From positions 124,001-188,000 of the forward strand of contig NZ_FNET01000003.1 in assembly GCF_900100275.1 (NCBI RefSeq): a DNA stretch of 64,000 nucleotides, in the 5' to 3' direction. Position numbers and translations under genes: made by a program. The notes under the pieces were generated by a model that was given only the letters and a program-made list of their open reading frames with translations, had not been told where the DNA came from and ran no database searches. This document shows positions 19,373-28,836 of this stretch, one piece after another. Position 1 is the first letter of the stretch; every line of letters begins with the position of its first letter. The stretch comes from Lentzea albidocapillata subsp. violacea (lineage in GTDB: Bacteria > Actinomycetota > Actinomycetes > Mycobacteriales > Pseudonocardiaceae).

Positions 19373-20445
19373 TGGGACACCTGCGCGGCAAACTCCTGCC
19401 GCCCGCGTTGGCGATCGTCTTCTCACTGCTGTTGTGCGGCGTCGCGCTCATCATCTCCGGCGCGAACCCGCTCAGCGCGTTCGGTGCGATGGTGTCGCAG
19501 GTCGGCAAGGGCACGACGGCCGTCGACATCCTCAACTCGACGGGCATCTACTACATCGCGGCGCTCGCGGTGGCGATCGGGTTCCAGATGAACCTGTTCA
19601 ACATCGGTGTCGAGGGCCAGTACCGCGTCGCCGCCGTCGTGGCGGCCGTGGTCGGCGGCTCGATCGCGCTGCCCACCGGCATCCACACGCTGGTGATCAT
19701 CATCGCGGCCGCTGTCGCCGGTGCCGCCTGGGCCGCGATCCCCGCGATCCTCAAGGTGACGCGCGGTGTCAACGAGGTCATCTCGACGATCATGATGAAC
19801 GGCCTGGCGATCGGCCTGTCCGCCTACCTGATCCGTCGCGACGTCTTCGGTGAGCTGCGGGGCAACAACATCCGCACCGCGGAGATCCCGGAGAGCGGCT
19901 GGATGCCCGGCATCTCGTTCGCCGGCGGCGGCACGGTGTTCGGCTTCATCTTCGTGGCCATCGCCCTGGGCGTCGGCTACTGGATCATGATGAACAAGAC
20001 CCGCTTCGGCTTCGAGCTGCGGGCCTCGGGCGAGTCGTCCACCGCGGCGTCCGCGGGTGGCGTCAACGCCAAGAAGATGATCCTGGTCTCGATGCTGCTC
20101 TCGGGTGCCATCGCGGGCCTGATCTCGCTGCCGGAACTGCTCGGCCGCGACCACACGTTCAGCCTGAACTTCACCGCGGGCATCGGCTTCTCGGGCATCG
20201 CGATCGCGCTGCTCGGCCGCAACCATCCCGGTGGCATCGCGTTCGGCGCACTGCTCTGGGCGTTCCTCGACAAGTCGGGTCTCGCGCTCGACAACGTCGG
20301 TGTGCCCAGGGAGATCGTCACCATCATGCAGGGCTCGATCGTCCTGTCGGTCGTCGTCGCCTACGAGGTGGTGCGCCGCTTCGAGCTCGCCTCGGAGCAG
20401 CGTCGCGTCGGCCGTGAGCTCGGAACTGTCGGAGGTGCGGCGTGA
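19372..20445 (+). CDS. Nucleoside ABC transporter permease 1
   Basis: 357 residues, BPD_transp_2-type membrane subunit with about eight to ten membrane segments, starting with PPALAIVFSLLLCGVALIISG. Family-typical sequence includes FNIGVEGQYRVAAVVAA (the EGQ motif near the ATPase contact side), NEVISTIMMNGLA, and FTAGIGFSGIAIALLGRNHPGG near the end. Translationally coupled to the ATPase gene on the left and to the second permease (GTGA overlap) on the right. Confidence 0.92.
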
Positions 20446-21695
20446 TCACGACGTTGGAGGAGAAGCCGCACATCCCGGCGGCGCCTCGCAAGCGCAAGGT
20501 GCCCGGCTGGGCCGTGGCCATGCTCGGTGTCGCGGGCGCGATCGCACTGCTGTCGATCACGTCGATGCAGACCGGCTTCCCGCAGCTGACGTCGTCGGGT
20601 ACGACCCAGACGGCGGTCCGGCTCGCGCTGCCGATCCTGCTCGCCGGTCTCGGCGGCCTGTGGGCGGAACGCGCCGGCGTGGTCAACATCGGCCTCGAAG
20701 GCATGATGATCATGGGCACCTGGGGCGCGGCGTGGGCCGGCTACCAGTGGGGCCCGTGGGCCGCTCTCGTCGCGGCCGTCGTGTTCGGTTCGCTGGGTGG
20801 CCTGCTGCACGCGGTCGCCACGGTCACGTTCGGCGTGAACCACATCGTCTCCGGTGTGGCGATCAACCTGCTCGGTGCCGGCCTGACGAAGTACCTGTCG
20901 ACGCTGATCTTCCTGCCGCTGTCGAGCAACCCGCGGCAGTCGCCGCCGGTCCAGTCGTTCGACACGTTCTCGGCGGCGGGCCTCGGTGACTGGCTCGGCG
21001 AGCTCGAAGCTGGGCAGCTCCTGTTCATCTCGGACGTCGCCGGCATCCTGCGCGGTCTCGTCACCGGTGTCTCGCCGCTGACGATGATCGCGATCCTGCT
21101 GCTGCCGCTGTCGTACTTCCTGCTCTGGCGCACCCGTTTCGGCCTGCGCCTGCGCTCGGTCGGCGAGAACCCGCACGCGGCGGACTCGCTGGGCGTGAAG
21201 GTGTACTTCCACAAGTACGTCGCCGTGATCGTCTCCGGTGGTCTCGCCGGTCTGGGTGGCGCCGCGCTGGTGCTCAACCCCGGCCAGCTGTCCTACCTGG
21301 AGGGGCAGACCGGCGGCCGCGGCTACATCGGCCTCGCCGCGATGATCTTCGGCAACTGGCGGCCCGGTGGCCTGCTGGGCGGTGCGGCGCTGTTCGGCTA
21401 CGCCGACGGCCTGCAGCTGCGTTCGGGTGGCGAGACGGTGCTGGCGCTGGTCTACGGCGTTGTGCTGCTGCTCGGCGTGATCGTGGTGTGGCAGCTCATC
21501 CGCCGGAAGTGGTTCTCCGCGGCGGCGGCGATCTTCGTGGCCGTGCTGATGTACCTGCTGTACATCAGCCTCGACGAGATCCCCAGCGAGTTCGTGTCCT
21601 ACGCGCCCCACATGGTGACGCTGGCCGTGCTGGCCGTTGCCTCGCAACGGTTGCGGATGCCGGCCGCCGACGGTCTGGTGTACCGCCGTGGCTGA
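20442..21695 (+). CDS. Nucleoside ABC transporter permease 2
   Basis: 417 residues, the second BPD_transp_2 subunit. It has VNIGLEGMMIMGTWGAAW, FGVNHIVSGVAINLLGAGLTKYLS, SVGENPHAADSLGV (the cytoplasmic EAA-like loop) and GRGYIGLAAMIFGNWRPGG. This permease is longer than its partner because of a 40-residue N-terminal cytoplasmic part and an extra C-terminal hydrophobic pair. GTG at 20442 overlaps the previous stop by four bases; its own stop lies inside the start region of cdd. Confidence 0.92.
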   Translation: MITTLEEKPHIPAAPRKRKVPGWAVAMLGVAGAIALLSITSMQTGFPQLTSSGTTQTAVRLALPILLAGLGGLWAERAGVVNIGLEGMMIMGTWGAAWAGYQWGPWAALVAAVVFGSLGGLLHAVATVTFGVNHIVSGVAINLLGAGLTKYLSTLIFLPLSSNPRQSPPVQSFDTFSAAGLGDWLGELEAGQLLFISDVAGILRGLVTGVSPLTMIAILLLPLSYFLLWRTRFGLRLRSVGENPHAADSLGVKVYFHKYVAVIVSGGLAGLGGAALVLNPGQLSYLEGQTGGRGYIGLAAMIFGNWRPGGLLGGAALFGYADGLQLRSGGETVLALVYGVVLLLGVIVVWQLIRRKWFSAAAAIFVAVLMYLLYISLDEIPSEFVSYAPHMVTLAVLAVASQRLRMPAADGLVYRRG

Positions 21696-22077
21696 GGTCG
21701 ACTGGGACCTGTTGCGGGCACGGGCGGTGGAGGCGGCGTCGTTCGCCCACTGCCCGTACTCGGGGCTGCAGGTCGGTTCCGCGGCGTTGTGCGACGACGG
21801 CCGCATCGTGACGGGCTGCAACGTCGAGAACGCCTCGTACGGCGTCGGTCTCTGCGCCGAGTGCGCGATGGCCGGTCAGCTGCAGCTCACGGGCGGCGGC
21901 CGGTTCGTCGCGGTGGCGTGTCGTTCCGGTGCCGGTGAGCTGCTGATGCCGTGCGGCCGGTGCCGTCAGGTGCTGTACGAGCTGGGCGGCCGCGACTGCT
22001 TGGTGGACACGCCTTCCGGGGTGCTGCCGATGTCGTCGGTGCTGCCGGACGCGTTCGGACCGGAGGACCTGCCATGA
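21688..22077 (+). CDS. cdd: Cytidine deaminase
   Basis: Converts cytidine and deoxycytidine to uridine forms for salvage, 129 residues. It is a homotetrameric-type zinc enzyme with CNVENASYGVGLCAE (catalytic Glu in the CAE motif, first Cys ligand) and PCGRCRQVL (the other two Cys ligands). GTG at 21688 overlaps the end of the upstream permease by eight bases; its stop overlaps deoA by four (ATGA). This coupling with a nucleoside importer points to use of imported pyrimidine nucleosides. The tail ends in LPMSSVLPDAFGPEDL, the usual C-terminus. Confidence 0.96.
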   Translation: MAEVDWDLLRARAVEAASFAHCPYSGLQVGSAALCDDGRIVTGCNVENASYGVGLCAECAMAGQLQLTGGGRFVAVACRSGAGELLMPCGRCRQVLYELGGRDCLVDTPSGVLPMSSVLPDAFGPEDLP

Positions 22078-23348
22078 GCTTCTCGGCGGTGGACGTCATC
22101 CGCGCCAAGCGCGACGGCGCGGTGCTGTCGGACGCGCAGATCGACTGGGTCATCGACGCGTACACGCGCGGTGCCGTCGCGGACGAGCAGATGTCCGCGC
22201 TGGCCATGGCGATCTTCCTCAACGGCATGACGGCGGCGGAGACCGCGCGCTGGACGCAGGCGATGATCTCGTCCGGCGAGCGGCTGGCGCTGCACGTCGA
22301 CCGGCCGACCGTGGACAAGCACTCGACGGGCGGTGTCGGCGACAAGATCACGCTGCCGCTGGCACCTCTCGTCGCCGCCTGTGGCGCTGCCGTGCCGCAG
22401 CTTTCGGGACGCGGACTGGGTCACACCGGTGGCACCCTGGACAAGCTGGAGTCGATCCCTGGGTGGCGCGCCGCGCTGTCCACCGCGGAGATCCTGTCCC
22501 AGCTCTCCTCGGTCGGTGCCGTCGTGTGCGCTGCCACCGAAGGACTTGCTCCGGCCGACCGCAAGCTCTACGCGTTGCGGGACGTCACCGGAACCGTCGA
22601 GGCCATCCCGCTGATCGCGTCCTCGATCATGTCGAAGAAGATCGCCGAGGGCGCCGAGTCACTGGTGCTCGACGTGAAGGTCGGCTCCGGCGCGTTCATG
22701 AAGGACCTGGCCTCCGCCCGCGCTCTCGCCGAGGCCCTGGTGGGCATCGGCGTCGAGCACGGCGTGCGGATCTCGGCGCTGCTGACCGACATGTCCGTGC
22801 CCTTGGGACGCGCTGTCGGCAACGCGGTCGAGGTGGCCGAGTCCGTCGACGTGCTGCGTGGCGGCGGACCTGCCGACGTCGTCGAACTGACGGTGGCGCT
22901 GGCGTCCGAGATGCTGTCGCTGGCCGGGATCTCGGCCGATCCGGCCGCCGTGCTGGCCTCCGGTGAGGCGTACGAGGTGTGGGCGCGGATGATCCGGGCC
23001 CAGGGTGGCGATCCGGATGCCTCCCTGCCCGTCGCCTCGCACAAGCACGTGGTGACGGCACCTGCCGCCGGGGTTCTGTCCACCTTGGACGCTTACGGCG
23101 TCGGGGTGGCGGCGTGGCGGCTCGGTGCCGGTCGTGCCCGCAAGGAGGACCCGGTGCAGTTCGGTGCCGGCGTGCTCTGTCTGGCCAAGCCGGGGGACTC
23201 CGTCGAGGCCGGGCAACCGTTGCTGGAGCTGTACACCGACACCCCGGACGCGGTCGAGGGAGCCCTGCAGGCGCTGGAAGGCGCCTACGAGGTTCGGGAT
23301 GCCGCGCCGGAGCGTTCACCGCTGGTGATCGACACCATCCGAGGCTGA
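22074..23348 (+). CDS. deoA: Thymidine/pyrimidine-nucleoside phosphorylase
   Basis: Splits thymidine or uridine/deoxyuridine with phosphate to free base and (deoxy)ribose-1-phosphate. 424 residues from ATG at 22074. Motifs: DKHSTGGVGDK (phosphate site), the family signature SGRGLGHTGGTLDKLES, and SKKIAEGAESLVLDVKVGSGAFMK. The C-terminal domain has RKEDPVQFGAGV. Last gene of the importer operon. It converges on the kinase gene with only three bases between stop codons and no hairpin. The product deoxyribose-1-phosphate would need a phosphopentomutase (see 51448) before DeoC. Confidence 0.96.
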   Translation: MSFSAVDVIRAKRDGAVLSDAQIDWVIDAYTRGAVADEQMSALAMAIFLNGMTAAETARWTQAMISSGERLALHVDRPTVDKHSTGGVGDKITLPLAPLVAACGAAVPQLSGRGLGHTGGTLDKLESIPGWRAALSTAEILSQLSSVGAVVCAATEGLAPADRKLYALRDVTGTVEAIPLIASSIMSKKIAEGAESLVLDVKVGSGAFMKDLASARALAEALVGIGVEHGVRISALLTDMSVPLGRAVGNAVEVAESVDVLRGGGPADVVELTVALASEMLSLAGISADPAAVLASGEAYEVWARMIRAQGGDPDASLPVASHKHVVTAPAAGVLSTLDAYGVGVAAWRLGAGRARKEDPVQFGAGVLCLAKPGDSVEAGQPLLELYTDTPDAVEGALQALEGAYEVRDAAPERSPLVIDTIRG

Positions 23349-23351
23349 GGT

Positions 23352-24794
23352 CTAGCCGACGAGCGAACCTGCCAGGGGTGACCTGTCCTGCTTCCACAGC
23401 ACGCACAGGACCTCCTGGCGGCCCGGCGTGGCGGCGTCGTGGTAGGCCTCCCACTCCTTCTGGGTGGGGACGAGCCCGGTGAAGCCGATGGGCTCCTTGA
23501 TGTTCGGCTCGATGGCCTTGAACTGCTCGGTGCAGTAGTTCTTCGTGAAGTCGGCGAGCCACTTCGTGCCGGGATAGGCGATGTCCTTGGGCTTGTCCCA
23601 CAACGGGGTCGCGGCCGAGAAGAGCTGGATGCCGTGCGGCCCGTTGCACGGCACGTCCGTCCGCACCGGCGACCCCTGCGTGAGGAAGTCCTTGGCGCAC
23701 TGCGTGCCGGAGAGGTTCCACTCGGGCACGTCGCCGCCGCGCCCGAACGTGGCGATGCGCCGGGACGGCAGGGGCGCGCCCACCGGCAACGACGCTGCTT
23801 CGGTCCACTCCGTGGAGTTCTCCGAGGGCTGGTTGGTGTTCTGGCCCGCACCGGAATCCTGAGGCTTGAAGGCCTGGTAGCCGGCGAACGCGGCACCCGC
23901 GAGCACCGCGACGCCCACGACCACGGCGGCGACCTTGACGGCCGTGCTCTTTTTGTTGCGCGGCAACGGAACCGCCGGAGCACCCTGCGCGATCGCCGTC
24001 AGCATGTGCCGAGCCTGCGGCGCGGTCAGGCGTCGCTTCGGATCGACCGTCAGGAAGCCGCGGATCACGTCGGCCAGCGCCGGCGAGGCCCGCCGCAGCA
24101 CCGGCGGCTCGTTCATGACCGCGTGCAGCGTGGACGCGGTGGACGTGCGTTCGAACGGGCTGACACCCTCGACCGCGTGCGCCATCGTGACGCCGAGCGC
24201 CCACAGGTCCGACGCCGGCGAGGCCTCCCAGCCGTGGAGCCGGTCCGGCGACATGTACGCGGGCGAGCCGACGATGCCGCCGTTGTGCGTGAGCCGCGGG
24301 TCGTCCATCGCCTGCGCGATGCCGAAGTCCGTGAGCTTCACGGCTCCGTCCGGACGCACCATGATGTTGCTGGGCTTGACGTCCCGGTGCACGATGCCCG
24401 CCGAGTGCGCGGCCTCCAGCGCGCCGAGCACCTGCAACGCGACGCCCGCCATCCAGGTCGAGTCGCGCGGCCCGTGCTTCTGCACGATGCCGGCGAGGTC
24501 GAGCGCGTCGACGAGTTCCATCGCGAGGTAGGTGCGGTCGTTCTCGCGGACGATGTCGTAGACCGTGACCACGGCGGGATGGTTCAGCCGGCCCGCCGTG
24601 CGCGCCTCACGGAGCATGCGCTCTTCGAGCACATTGCGTTCCTCGGCGGCGATGCCCTGCGGCGGGTGCAGCTCCTTGAGCGCGACCGCGCGGCCGAGCA
24701 CCTGGTCCTGAGCGCGCCACACGACACCCATCGCACCCCGGCCGAGCTCGGCGAGCAGTGCGTAGCGGTTGGCGACGAGTCGCTGTTGCTGCAC
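23352..24794 (-). CDS. Receptor-type Ser/Thr protein kinase
   Basis: PknB-like membrane kinase, 480 residues. Kinase domain at about residues 10-270: Gly-rich loop LGRGAMG, Lys40, HRDVKPSN (His136-Arg-Asp138), DFG 156-158, and activation loop with NGGIVGSPAYMSPD. A single membrane helix lies at about 286-306. An extracellular part of about 170 residues with two to four Cys (CAKDFL, CNGPHG, CTEQF, CVLW) could form disulfides; I do not recognise it as PASTA or another named sensor. The ligand is unknown. The neighbour on the same strand upstream is a hendecad coiled-coil protein, separated by a terminator hairpin. Confidence 0.92.
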   Translation of the reverse strand: MQQQRLVANRYALLAELGRGAMGVVWRAQDQVLGRAVALKELHPPQGIAAEERNVLEERMLREARTAGRLNHPAVVTVYDIVRENDRTYLAMELVDALDLAGIVQKHGPRDSTWMAGVALQVLGALEAAHSAGIVHRDVKPSNIMVRPDGAVKLTDFGIAQAMDDPRLTHNGGIVGSPAYMSPDRLHGWEASPASDLWALGVTMAHAVEGVSPFERTSTASTLHAVMNEPPVLRRASPALADVIRGFLTVDPKRRLTAPQARHMLTAIAQGAPAVPLPRNKKSTAVKVAAVVVGVAVLAGAAFAGYQAFKPQDSGAGQNTNQPSENSTEWTEAASLPVGAPLPSRRIATFGRGGDVPEWNLSGTQCAKDFLTQGSPVRTDVPCNGPHGIQLFSAATPLWDKPKDIAYPGTKWLADFTKNYCTEQFKAIEPNIKEPIGFTGLVPTQKEWEAYHDAATPGRQEVLCVLWKQDRSPLAGSLVG

Positions 24795-24924
24795 GGACTT
24801 CCCTTCCGGACGCCCCCGGCTTCCCTTTTGGTCACCCCCAGCTGGCGGCGAGCATAGCCACGAGCCGTGTGAGCGCTCTCGCCATGGTCACGTGTGTCAG
24901 CTGACTGAGGTTCACCGCAAACGC

Positions 24925-24962
24925 CGAACGACCCTGGAGCGACGTTGCTCCAGGGTCGTTCG
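24925..24962 (-). terminator. Strong hairpin after the coiled-coil gene
   Basis: Perfect 16-base stem (24925-24940 with 24947-24962, core gaccctggagc) and a 6-base loop, 15 bases past the stop on the minus strand. It insulates the kinase gene. Only a short T-rich run follows. Confidence 0.75.
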
Positions 24963-24976
24963 CGGTGGTCAGACGA

Positions 24977-26446
24977 TCAGGCGCCTTCGGCCGCCAGGTC
25001 GTCGTCATCCATGTCCTTGCCGCCGTTCGCCGGCTTCGGGCCGCCGTTCTTGCGGGTGCGGCGCTGCGGGCGCGGCAGGGCGGTGGGCGGCGGAGGCGGG
25101 GTGGGCGAGCCGCCGCCGAGGATGAGCTCGGCGAAGGTGGCCATGGCCTCGTCCAGCTGGCCGCCGATGCGCAGTTCCGACTCCTGGTTCGACTTGCGAA
25201 CCAGGGACTGCAACGCGTCGGCGTCCGGGCGGGCGCCGACGGTCTCGGCGACCTTGGACAGGCTCGCGCCGACGGTGCCGCCGAGCTCGGAGATGCGGGT
25301 GGCGAAGCCGTCCTCGACCTTGTCGAGGCGGTCCGTCATGGTGTCGAGCTTCGAGGTGACCTGCTCCAGGCGGCCGGCGAGGGCCTCCAGGCGGTCCGCC
25401 GAGTCGACCTGGTCGCGGGACTGCTCGATCGCCGCGTACAGGGCGGTGCGGGCCTCGTCGAGCTTGCCGCCCACGACCTCGCGGGTGTCAGCGACGGCCG
25501 TCGCGAGCTCGGTGCGGGTCTCGGCCAGCGAGCCGGCGAGCGAGTCGCGCGTCTCGGCCAGCGTTCCGGCGAGGGAGTCGCGGGTCTGGGCCATGACGCC
25601 GGCCAGTTCGCCGCGGGTCTCCGCCACGGCGCCGGACAGCTCGGTGCGGGTCTCGGCGAGCGACGCCGCCAGCTGGTTGTGGTTGCCGGTGACGGTGGAC
25701 GTCAGCTTGTCGCGGCTGTCGGCGATCGCCCCGGCCAGCTCCCCGCGGCTCTCGGCGATGGCGGTGGTCAGCTCGGTGCGGGCGGCGGCGAGGGCGTCAC
25801 GCTGCTCGTCCGCGCGGCCGTGCACGCTCGAGAACGACTCGGCGAGGATCTTCTGCAGGGCCTCGCGGGTGCCGTCGAGGTGCTCGTGCACGCCCTCGTC
25901 CACCTCGTCGAGACGGCCGCGCAGCGCGGCTTCGAGAGCCTCGACGCGCTCGCGCAGCGGGTTGGTGACGGCGGCCGGGATCGCGTCGACCTTGCCGTCC
26001 TGCTTGTCCAGGTGGCCGTCGAGGTCGTCGATGCGCTTGTGGATGCTGGAGAGCTTGTCCTCCAGGCCGTCCATGCGACCGGCGACGCCCTCGAAGCGGC
26101 CGGCGACGCCGTCGAGGCGTCCGTCCAGCTGGGCGAAGGGCTTGGCGAGCTTGTCCACCAGGGCGTCGACCGCGCGACCGATGTCGGCGACGGCGTTGTC
26201 CTGGGCCTCCAGCTTGGCGAGGGCCTCGTCCAGGCGCTCAGCGAGAACGCTGACCTCGGTGCGGTCCGGCAGCTCCGACAGGCGCTTGCGAACCGAACCC
26301 AGCGACTCCAGAGGCGACATCCGGGCGTGGATCTCGTCCAGCGCGTCAAAGATCTGCTGCTGCTCGCTCTCACGGATCTCCGCGGCGCGCGTGAGCATGT
26401 TGCGCATCCGATCGAAGGACATCGTGGAGTTGTTGTTCTCTGTCAC
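24977..26446 (-). CDS. Long coiled-coil protein with 11-residue repeats
   Basis: 489 residues, no named family recognised. An N-terminal helical part (ML-TRAAEIRESEQQQIFDAL) is followed by about 170 residues of heptad-like Leu/Ala helix. Roughly residues 220-355 then hold twelve consecutive 11-residue units of the type LAETRTELSGA, VAETRGELAGV, MAQTRDSLAGT. Hendecads favour a right-handed or straight coiled coil, or an amphipathic membrane-surface helix as in apolipoprotein-like proteins. The C-terminus is a Pro-rich, then basic, then acidic tail (RRTRKN to MDDDD). There is no signal peptide or membrane helix, so it is cytoplasmic. GTG at 26446 (GAAGG upstream) is preferred over ATG at 26425. 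Possibly a scaffold or nucleoid/membrane-associated protein. Confidence 0.75.
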   Translation of the reverse strand: MTENNNSTMSFDRMRNMLTRAAEIRESEQQQIFDALDEIHARMSPLESLGSVRKRLSELPDRTEVSVLAERLDEALAKLEAQDNAVADIGRAVDALVDKLAKPFAQLDGRLDGVAGRFEGVAGRMDGLEDKLSSIHKRIDDLDGHLDKQDGKVDAIPAAVTNPLRERVEALEAALRGRLDEVDEGVHEHLDGTREALQKILAESFSSVHGRADEQRDALAAARTELTTAIAESRGELAGAIADSRDKLTSTVTGNHNQLAASLAETRTELSGAVAETRGELAGVMAQTRDSLAGTLAETRDSLAGSLAETRTELATAVADTREVVGGKLDEARTALYAAIEQSRDQVDSADRLEALAGRLEQVTSKLDTMTDRLDKVEDGFATRISELGGTVGASLSKVAETVGARPDADALQSLVRKSNQESELRIGGQLDEAMATFAELILGGGSPTPPPPPTALPRPQRRTRKNGGPKPANGGKDMDDDDLAAEGA

Positions 26447-26661
26447 GGCTGAGTGCCTTCGTCCAGGGGAGGGGGAGACCACGGGAGCCTATCCGCGTCA
26501 CGGGACGTCGCTGTACCACCCCTGCCAGAGAACGGCCGGGTACGGATGGGCAACTAACCCGATCAGGCTACCTGACTACTCTCAACGCCAAGTTACCGCC
26601 TGGAAGCAGGCAGTAACGCCCGATGATGTTCCTACCTTGGGGTGACTCAAGCCTCGCATTG

Positions 26662-26736
26662 GTTGCAGAAAGTTGCTGATCACGGATCTGCAACGACGTT
26701 GTACCGACAAATGATCATATCGACGGCAAGATCATT
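26662..26736 (+). promoter_or_regulatory. Inverted repeats upstream of add
   Basis: Two spaced inverted repeats lie in the 335-base gap 26447-26781: gttgcag (26662-26668) with ctgcaac (26688-26694), and aatgatc (26710-26716) with gatcatt (26730-26736). They stand out as AT-richer than the surroundings, 45-120 bases before add. They may be operators. The rest of the gap shows no gene. Confidence 0.3.
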
Positions 26737-26781
26737 TTGGCCATCACCGAAGCGGCGTGTCGCCTGGAGTAACGTGTAGCA

Positions 26782-27870
26782 ATGTCCACGCCGCTTACCT
26801 TGGAGACCATCCGCAGCGCGCCGAAGGTGCTGTTGCACGACCACCTCGACGGTGGCCTCCGCCCGCAGACGGTGATCGAACTCGCCGATGCCTCCGGCTA
26901 CCAGGGCCTGCCCACCACAGACGCGGGCGTCCTGGGCGGCTGGTTCCGCGACAATGCCAACTCCGGCTCCCTCGTGCGCTACCTCGAAGGTTTTGCCCAC
27001 ACGTGCGGTGTCATGCAGGACGAGGCCGCTCTCGTCCGCGTCGCCGCCGAGGCCGTGGAGGACCTGGCCGCGGACGGCGTCGTGTACGCCGAGATCCGCT
27101 ACGCCCCCGAGCTGAACACCGACAAGGGCCTCTCACTGGAGCAGGTCGTCGAGGCCGTCCAGGAGGGCTTCCGCCTCGGTTCCGCCCGTGTCGCCGAGAC
27201 CGGCCGCAAGATCCGCGTCGGCACCCTGCTGTGCGCGATGCGCCAGAACGAGGGCTGGCTGCGCATCGCCGAGCTCGCCGTGCGCTACCGCGACCTCGGC
27301 GTCGTCGGCTTCGACATCGCGGGCCCCGAGGCCGGGTTCCCTCCCACCAGGGGCCTCGACACGTTCGAGTACCTGCGCCGGCAGAACGCGCACTTCACCA
27401 TCCACGCCGGTGAGGCGTTCGGCCTGCCGTCCATCTGGGAGGCGATCCAGCACTGCGGCGCCGAACGGCTCGGCCACGGCGTGCGGATCGTCGACGACAT
27501 CAAGGTCTCCGGCGACGGCACCGTCCAGCTGGGACGGTTGGCCGCTTACGTCCGCGACCGCCGCATCCCGCTGGAGATGTGCCCGACCTCCAACCTGCAG
27601 ACCGGTGCCGCGCCGACGCTCGCCGACCACCCGATCGGCCTGCTCGCGAAGCTGCGGTTCCGCGTCACCGTCAACACCGACAACCGCCTGATGAGCGACT
27701 GCTCGCTCTCCAGCGAGTTCGCCGCGCTGGTCGAGACGTTCGGCTACGGCTGGGCGGACCTGCAGTGGTTCACGATCAACGCCATGAAGTCGGCGTTCAT
27801 CGGGTTCGACGAGCGGCTGGCGATCATCAACGAGCTGGTCAAGCCGGGTTACGCGGCGCTCACCGGGTAG
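26782..27870 (+). CDS. add: Adenosine deaminase
   Basis: Converts adenosine and deoxyadenosine to inosine forms, 362 residues. Zinc-dependent amidohydrolase with [10 protein letters not shown] near residue 19 (metal-binding His pair), IHAGEAFG (His and catalytic Glu region), ERLGHGVRI and [10 protein letters not shown] (the His/Asp pair is replaced by the usual NTD of this subgroup). GGAG at about 26767 is the only ribosome-site candidate. The 3' end overlaps the convergent dehydratase-like gene by 11 bases. With punA in the same window it completes purine nucleoside breakdown. Confidence 0.94.
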   Translation: MSTPLTLETIRSAPKVLLHDHLDGGLRPQTVIELADASGYQGLPTTDAGVLGGWFRDNANSGSLVRYLEGFAHTCGVMQDEAALVRVAAEAVEDLAADGVVYAEIRYAPELNTDKGLSLEQVVEAVQEGFRLGSARVAETGRKIRVGTLLCAMRQNEGWLRIAELAVRYRDLGVVGFDIAGPEAGFPPTRGLDTFEYLRRQNAHFTIHAGEAFGLPSIWEAIQHCGAERLGHGVRIVDDIKVSGDGTVQLGRLAAYVRDRRIPLEMCPTSNLQTGAAPTLADHPIGLLAKLRFRVTVNTDNRLMSDCSLSSEFAALVETFGYGWADLQWFTINAMKSAFIGFDERLAIINELVKPGYAALTG

Positions 27871-28834
27871 CCCACGCGCTCTCGTCGACCGGGCTGAGCT
27901 TGAGCAGCGGCTCCCACCACGCGCGGTTGGCCGCGTACCAGCGGATGGTGTCCCGGACACCGGCCTCGAAGCCGATCTCCGGGCGCCATCCGAGCTCGCG
28001 GCCGATCCGCGACGAGTCCAGCAGGTAGCGCCGGTCGTGGCCGGGCCGGTCGGCGACGATCTGCTTGCGCGAGAGCGGTAGCCCCAGCTCGTCCAGCACC
28101 AGGCCGGCGATCTGGTCGACGTTCGCCTCCACGCCGGTGCCCACGTGGTAGGTCCGGCCGACGACGCCGTCCCGCAACACGGCTTCGATCGCCCGGCAGT
28201 GGTCCAGCACGTGGATCCACTCGCGGCGGTTCTCGCTCGACGCGTAGACGGGCAGTTGCTCGCCGTTCAGCGCGCGGGTCGTGAACAGCGGCAGCACGTT
28301 CTCGGGGAACTGGTTCGGCCCGTAGTTGTTGGCGCAGTTGGTGATCGTCACCGGCAGGCCGAACGTCTCGAAGTACGAACGCACGGCGTGGTCCGCGCCG
28401 GCCTTCGACGCGTTGTAGGGCGTGCGCGGCCGGTACGGCGACTCCTCGTGGAACGCCTCGGTGGCGTCCAGGGCGAGATCCCCGTACACCTCGCACGTCG
28501 ACACGTGGTGAAACCGTTGAACGCCCGCGCGGCGGCACGACTCCAGCAACGCCTGTGTACTCAGTACGTTCGTGCGGAAGAAACGGCCGGGATCCAGTAC
28601 CGCGAGGCTGTTGTGCGATTCGGCCGCGAAGTTCACCACGACGTCGACGCCCTCGACATCGGCGGCAGCGATGTCCGCGTGCACGAACGGCACGTCGGCG
28701 GGCAGGTTCGTGCGGGTGCCGCGGTAGGTCAGCGCGTCGAGGGCGATGACCTCGTCCGCGGGGTGCTCGCGCAGCCAGTAACGGGTGAAGTGCGAGCCGA
28801 TGAACCCGGCCGCACCGGTGACGAGTACGCGCAT
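27860..28834 (-). CDS. Sugar-nucleotide 4,6-dehydratase-like SDR (catalytic Asp replaced by Cys)
   Basis: Extended short-chain dehydrogenase of 324 residues resembling RmlB. The NAD motif GAAGFIGSH is at the N-terminus, with Tyr140-x3-Lys144 (YNASK) and the substrate-side stretch [16 protein letters not shown]. In RmlB the sequence STDEVYG supplies the Asp acid and Glu base. Here it is STCEVYG (residues 112-118), so the Asp is Cys114 while Glu115 remains. Some related dehydratases have altered residues here, possibly including the TunA type (vague memory). I therefore do not assign the rmlB symbol. No rmlA, C or D lies nearby; the upstream gene is a GntR regulator two bases away, so both are one operon. 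Confidence 0.8.
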   Translation of the reverse strand: MRVLVTGAAGFIGSHFTRYWLREHPADEVIALDALTYRGTRTNLPADVPFVHADIAAADVEGVDVVVNFAAESHNSLAVLDPGRFFRTNVLSTQALLESCRRAGVQRFHHVSTCEVYGDLALDATEAFHEESPYRPRTPYNASKAGADHAVRSYFETFGLPVTITNCANNYGPNQFPENVLPLFTTRALNGEQLPVYASSENRREWIHVLDHCRAIEAVLRDGVVGRTYHVGTGVEANVDQIAGLVLDELGLPLSRKQIVADRPGHDRRYLLDSSRIGRELGWRPEIGFEAGVRDTIRWYAANRAWWEPLLKLSPVDESAWATR

Positions 28835-28836
28835 GG

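Noticed and set aside
22696-24204. 502-residue minus-strand frame
   Set aside because: It overlaps deoA and the receptor kinase in another frame and is Arg/Ala-rich without motifs.
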